Source: Candidatus Lambdaproteobacteria bacterium (GTDB taxonomy: Bacteria; SAR324; NAC60-12). From it: a stretch of 9,381 nucleotides of DNA. How positions within the stretch are numbered: the first letter of the stretch is position 1; every line of letters begins with the position of its first letter. Position numbers and translations under genes: made by a program. The stretch spans positions 1 to 9,381 of the forward strand of contig DTUH01000204.1 in NCBI GenBank assembly GCA_012964265.1, written 5' to 3'. This document shows positions 6,955-9,381 of the stretch, one piece after another. The notes under the pieces were generated by a model that did no database searches, was not told where the DNA came from, and was given only the letters and a program-made list of their open reading frames with translations.

Positions 6955-7853
6955 TGTTTCTCAGAAATTTCATTCAAAAACTCACGAATCACCTCAGCTA
7001 CAGCTTCCGGATTATCAAGATGCAGATGGTGATTTCCGGCAAGACTGCGGCACCTTAAATTTTTTACGTATGGTATTCGTTTGACCAAAAGGTCTTTCCA
7101 TTGATTCTGCTCGTCGTTTTCTGCTGCAATCAGCAAAACTGGTGCAGTAATTTTCTGCAGAAAAGCACAGGCCTGTTCTTCAGTCAAATAATGACGGGAC
7201 TTTATTTTCAAACGTGGATCAGTTCGCCAGGTAAAACCTCCTTCTACAGGACGTAAGCCTCGGGCTACCAAAGCCCTGACAGACGACTCTTCGATCCCGC
7301 CAACATGATGTCGTACTTTAACAGCAGTTTCCTCATCAGGATAAAGCGGAAGATTTTTTTTTGAGAGCTGCAGCCATTGTCTTGAAGACTCGCGCAAATT
7401 TTCCGGCATTTTTTCAGCTTTTAGAACCATCGAACCTAAACCCTCAATGAGGATCACAAACCTGATTTTTTCTGGAATTGTACCTGCAAGATAAGAAGCT
7501 ATTCCCGCACCCATTGAGTGGCCCAGCAAAGAAAAATGATCCCAGCCCAAAACATGAATCACTTCTAGCACATCTACAATTACGTCGGTGAAATGATACG
7601 ACGAACCGGAAGGGCGATGATCTGAAAGCCCATGCCCCGGCAAGTCAAGTGACACTAGCCGAAACTCCGTTAACAACGGCGCCAAATAATCAAAAGTTGC
7701 GGCGTTGTCCAGCCAGCCGTGAAAGGCCAGCAGCGGTATTCCTTCCGGATTTCCCCAGCATTTTGCGGATAATCGTAATGTTGAAGTCTGGATTTCCAAT
7801 TCTTCTGGAGTACCAACACTGGGTTTGTAAAATTTGCTATTCACCTTTTTCAT
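6951..7853 (-). CDS. Alpha/beta hydrolase, SERHL-like
   Basis: Cytosolic serine hydrolase of 300 residues resembling the serine-hydrolase-like (SERHL) branch of the alpha/beta fold. The oxyanion-hole strand is LLAFHGWLDNAATFDYLAP (41-59), followed by SLDLPGHGLSDHRP (68-81). The nucleophile elbow is GHSMGAG, with Ser113. The cap holds FTWRTDPRLK (207-216), typical of this branch. The acid candidate is Asp247 (AAENDEQ), and the catalytic His is probably His275 in GNHHLHLDNPE. The triad therefore looks complete. Substrate is unknown; an ester or thioester is likely. The start ATG lies one base after the stop of the upstream hydrolase (TAAGATG), and its own stop overlaps the RDD start (ATGA). The two adjacent hydrolases belong to different subfamilies, so a recent tandem duplication is unlikely. 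Confidence 0.93.
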   Translation of the reverse strand: MKKVNSKFYKPSVGTPEELEIQTSTLRLSAKCWGNPEGIPLLAFHGWLDNAATFDYLAPLLTEFRLVSLDLPGHGLSDHRPSGSSYHFTDVIVDVLEVIHVLGWDHFSLLGHSMGAGIASYLAGTIPEKIRFVILIEGLGSMVLKAEKMPENLRESSRQWLQLSKKNLPLYPDEETAVKVRHHVGGIEESSVRALVARGLRPVEGGFTWRTDPRLKIKSRHYLTEEQACAFLQKITAPVLLIAAENDEQNQWKDLLVKRIPYVKNLRCRSLAGNHHLHLDNPEAVAEVIREFLNEISEKQ

Positions 7854-7854
7854 C

Positions 7855-8676
7855 TTAAACCATTTTGCTGCAAAAATTCGTTAACATTTTTTTGGAATGC
7901 TCCCGGCTGTTTACATGCAGCCAGTGTCCGCAATTTTTAAGCATTGTAATTCTGCTCAACGGAAAACTTTTGCGGATCAGTGAATGATACTCCGTCTTGA
8001 TATAATCAGAATTTTCACCACCAATGAATTGAGTCGGGCCTGAAAAAACACTTTTTATCTCCGTAAATTTAAAGAGATTCTGCATTCCTGCAGAAATTTG
8101 TTCCAATCCGATACGCCACCGAAATCGGCCGTTTTCAAGAGTTAAATTAGTCATTAAAAAAGAAAGTAGACGTTTTTCAGGAATTTTTTCAGCCAGCTTT
8201 TTTTTAATTTCAGCGCGCGACATTTCCGCGGTAAAATGTAGTTCCTGCATTGCCTCAATGAGTCCCAGTTGCTGTTGCTGATTCTCATACCGAACAGGCG
8301 CTATATCTACCGCAATCAAAGCCGAAATTCTGTTTGGAAACCGCAAAGCAACCTGCATCGCGGTTTTTCCACCCATGCTGTGTCCAAGCAAAATGACGGT
8401 TTTTAATTCGTTCTTGTCCAAAAAGCAGATAACATCTTCAGCCATTTCCAGATAACTCATGGTTTCCGCATGAGGTGATTCCCCATGATTACGTGCGTCC
8501 AACGTCCAGACTTGAAAGTCATTTTCAAAAGATCTTGCAAAACTGCGCCAGTTTTTTCCAGATCCAAACAAACCATGCAGCACAACTAAGTCAGGACCAT
8601 TTTCTCCAAATTTACGAAAGTGCAGTGCCAATGCTGGCGGAGAAGGTGTGTCTTTCTGCGTGTTTGGCGAATTCAT
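7855..8676 (-). CDS. Alpha/beta hydrolase, YbfF/ABHD11-type esterase
   Basis: Cytosolic esterase of 273 residues (ATG at 8676), close to bacterial YbfF and eukaryotic ABHD11, which act on acyl esters or thioesters. The visible signature is VVLHGLFGSGKNWRSFAR (31-48), LDARNHGESPH (59-69), GHSMGGKTAMQ with nucleophile Ser100 (98-108), VDIAPV (123-128), FIGGENSDYI (217-226) and CGHWLHVNS with His251 (249-257). The acid is Asp124 or Asp224. An in-frame TTG at 8682 would add two residues. I prefer ATG because it forms an ATGA overlap with the stop of the small ORF at 8673-8843, which would explain why no Shine-Dalgarno precedes it. Its stop sits one base before the next hydrolase. The N-terminal dozen residues are polar and Pro/Ser-rich. 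The physiological substrate is not deducible here. Confidence 0.94.
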   Translation of the reverse strand: MNSPNTQKDTPSPPALALHFRKFGENGPDLVVLHGLFGSGKNWRSFARSFENDFQVWTLDARNHGESPHAETMSYLEMAEDVICFLDKNELKTVILLGHSMGGKTAMQVALRFPNRISALIAVDIAPVRYENQQQQLGLIEAMQELHFTAEMSRAEIKKKLAEKIPEKRLLSFLMTNLTLENGRFRWRIGLEQISAGMQNLFKFTEIKSVFSGPTQFIGGENSDYIKTEYHSLIRKSFPLSRITMLKNCGHWLHVNSREHSKKMLTNFCSKMV

Positions 8677-8843
8677 CTGCAAAAGTTCAACATGAGAGAG
8701 CTGATTAATTTGGTCACCATCAGATCATAAATCGACAGATTGCTCAATCCAATCCGTGATTTGTATTTTATGAATGTTGACGCTTTGGTGTAAAAAGACT
8801 CTGGAACATCCTGCGCAAACCACTTCAAGCTAAAAAGTGGCAT
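8673..8843 (-). CDS. Small basic protein, 56 aa, first gene of the hydrolase operon
   Basis: Unrecognised short gene. The ATG at 8843 is preceded by CTGAGGAACT, a good Shine-Dalgarno (GAGG, four nt from the ATG) and the strongest in this window. The 56-codon frame ends in a TGA that overlaps the ATG of the YbfF-type hydrolase (ATGA), repeating the junction seen further down the same operon. The product begins MPLFSLKWFAQDVPESFY, has a lysine/arginine-rich middle (KASTFIKYKSRIGLSNLS) and ends in a moderately hydrophobic stretch (LMVTKLISSLMLNFCR). It has no clear signal peptide and no motif I can name. It could be a real small protein, a leader peptide that couples translation to the hydrolase, or the remains of a longer gene. 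The ribosome-binding site and exact overlap make translation likely; function is unknown. Confidence 0.62.
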   Translation of the reverse strand: MPLFSLKWFAQDVPESFYTKASTFIKYKSRIGLSNLSIYDLMVTKLISSLMLNFCR

Positions 8844-8898
8844 AGTTCCTCAGTTTCAGTTAAAATGTTGGTAGATAATCTTAAAGCAAAAGTCAATT
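8844..8898. promoter_or_regulatory. Divergent control region between the hydrolase operon and the DUF4416 gene
   Basis: This 55-nt gap must serve both directions if the starts are right. On the minus strand TTGACT, about 50 nt before the small-ORF ATG, is a near-perfect -35 box, but the matching -10 position (TACCAA) is poor. On the plus strand GATAAT at 8874-8879 could be a -10 with no good -35, and would give a leader of about 13 nt. Either promoter is only a candidate. Confidence 0.3.
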
Positions 8899-9381
8899 TT
8901 GAAAAATGAAATTTGTGCAAAACTGATCATAGGAGCACTGTATGCGGATCCAAAATGGCTGGAGCAAGCCAAGAAAGAAATACGCAATCAGAACTGGAAA
9001 ATCCAGCGCCAGTCTGCAGAATTTCCTTTTGACCAAACTGAATATTATGCCGCAGAAATGGGCAGTAATCTGAAACGCTGTTTCATGAGTGTGGTAGGTC
9101 TGCAAAAACTGGAAACTGCTGCTGAATGGAAACTGAAGACGGTCGAAATCGAAAAGCAATTGAGCATCTCCGGTAAAAGAAGAATCAACCTTGATCCGGG
9201 CTATCTTGATTTTCACCGTGTAGTTTTGCTTTCAGGAAAAGAAGGCCCACAAAAAATATATCTGCGTAACGGTGTCTGGGCAGATCTTATTTTGCTGAAA
9301 GACAAGGGAAGTTATCGTGATCTAGCCTGGACATTTCCTGATTTGCGGGATGGTCGTTACAATGATTTTTTTTTGCAGGTT
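8899..9381 (+). CDS. DUF4416 family protein, 5' part (runs off the right edge)
   Basis: 161 open codons with no stop, continuing past the window. The product matches my knowledge of DUF4416, a family of about 180 residues with no established function, found mainly in deltaproteobacterial, planctomycete and related genomes. Signature segments are KLIIGALYADPKWLEQAKKE (8-27), AEFPFDQTEYYAAEMG (41-56), GKRRINLDPGYLDFHRVVLL (94-113), KIYLRNGVWADLIL (121-134) and LAWTFPDLRDGRYNDFF (143-159). After an in-frame TAG near 8872 the only usual start is TTG at 8899, giving KNEICAKLIIGAL. A start further in would lose the conserved first strand. The Shine-Dalgarno is weak (AAAG). The gene is divergent from the hydrolase operon across 55 nt. 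About 20-30 C-terminal residues are probably missing. Confidence 0.88.
   Translation, partial: MKNEICAKLIIGALYADPKWLEQAKKEIRNQNWKIQRQSAEFPFDQTEYYAAEMGSNLKRCFMSVVGLQKLETAAEWKLKTVEIEKQLSISGKRRINLDPGYLDFHRVVLLSGKEGPQKIYLRNGVWADLILLKDKGSYRDLAWTFPDLRDGRYNDFFLQV

Noticed and set aside
6951..8676. Recent tandem duplication producing the two adjacent hydrolases
   Set aside because: They share only fold-level motifs (HG, GHSMG, GNH/CGH). The caps and the flanking signatures belong to different subfamilies.
8893..9216. 107-codon minus-strand frame
   Set aside because: The plus strand here carries the DUF4416 signature segments in one uninterrupted frame, so the minus frame is antisense noise.
1..9381. 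Defence system, mobile element, CRISPR array or RNA gene
   Set aside because: No transposase, integrase, nuclease, toxin-antitoxin pair, repeat array, tRNA-like or rRNA-like sequence was seen on either strand.

Overview
The window is a bacterial chromosomal segment of moderate, slightly AT-leaning composition. It is densely packed with housekeeping-type genes, several of them overlapping or abutting. Complex I subunit NuoM, cysteinyl-tRNA synthetase, an MsbA-type exporter, a dUTPase and a DUF4416 protein together suggest a free-living Gram-negative, perhaps of the Deltaproteobacteria/SAR324/Nitrospinota grade. That placement is an inference from gene content and is weak. I see no rRNA, tRNA, CRISPR array, transposase, phage gene or recognisable defence system.

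Layout. Positions 1-1028 (minus) hold the membrane half of an MsbA-like ABC exporter, cut off just before its ATPase domain. The cut coincides with a 31-nt perfect inverted copy of the 3' end of cysS, so the left edge is probably a fold-back junction (assembly or amplification chimera, or a real rearrangement). Positions 1073-4094 (minus) carry nuoM followed closely by cysS, with no other nuo gene in view. Positions 4297-5598 (minus) encode a 433-residue protein I cannot assign. Divergent from it, 5664-6125 (plus) is a complete dUTPase with a TTG start. It converges on a minus-strand operon at 6139-8843.

That operon reads, in transcription order: a new 56-residue small ORF with a strong ribosome-binding site, a YbfF/ABHD11-type alpha/beta hydrolase, a SERHL-like alpha/beta hydrolase, and an RDD membrane protein with a Coa1-like C-terminal domain. 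The genes are joined by an ATGA overlap, a TAAGATG junction and a second ATGA overlap, so they are probably co-transcribed and translationally coupled. Divergent from the operon, 8899 to the right edge (plus) is the first 161 codons of a DUF4416 gene, also with a TTG start, which runs off the window.

The genes do not form one pathway. The closest thing to an undescribed system is the coupled cassette at 6139-8843, which pairs two cytosolic hydrolases and a small basic protein with a membrane protein. The orphan at 4297-5598 is the other real unknown.
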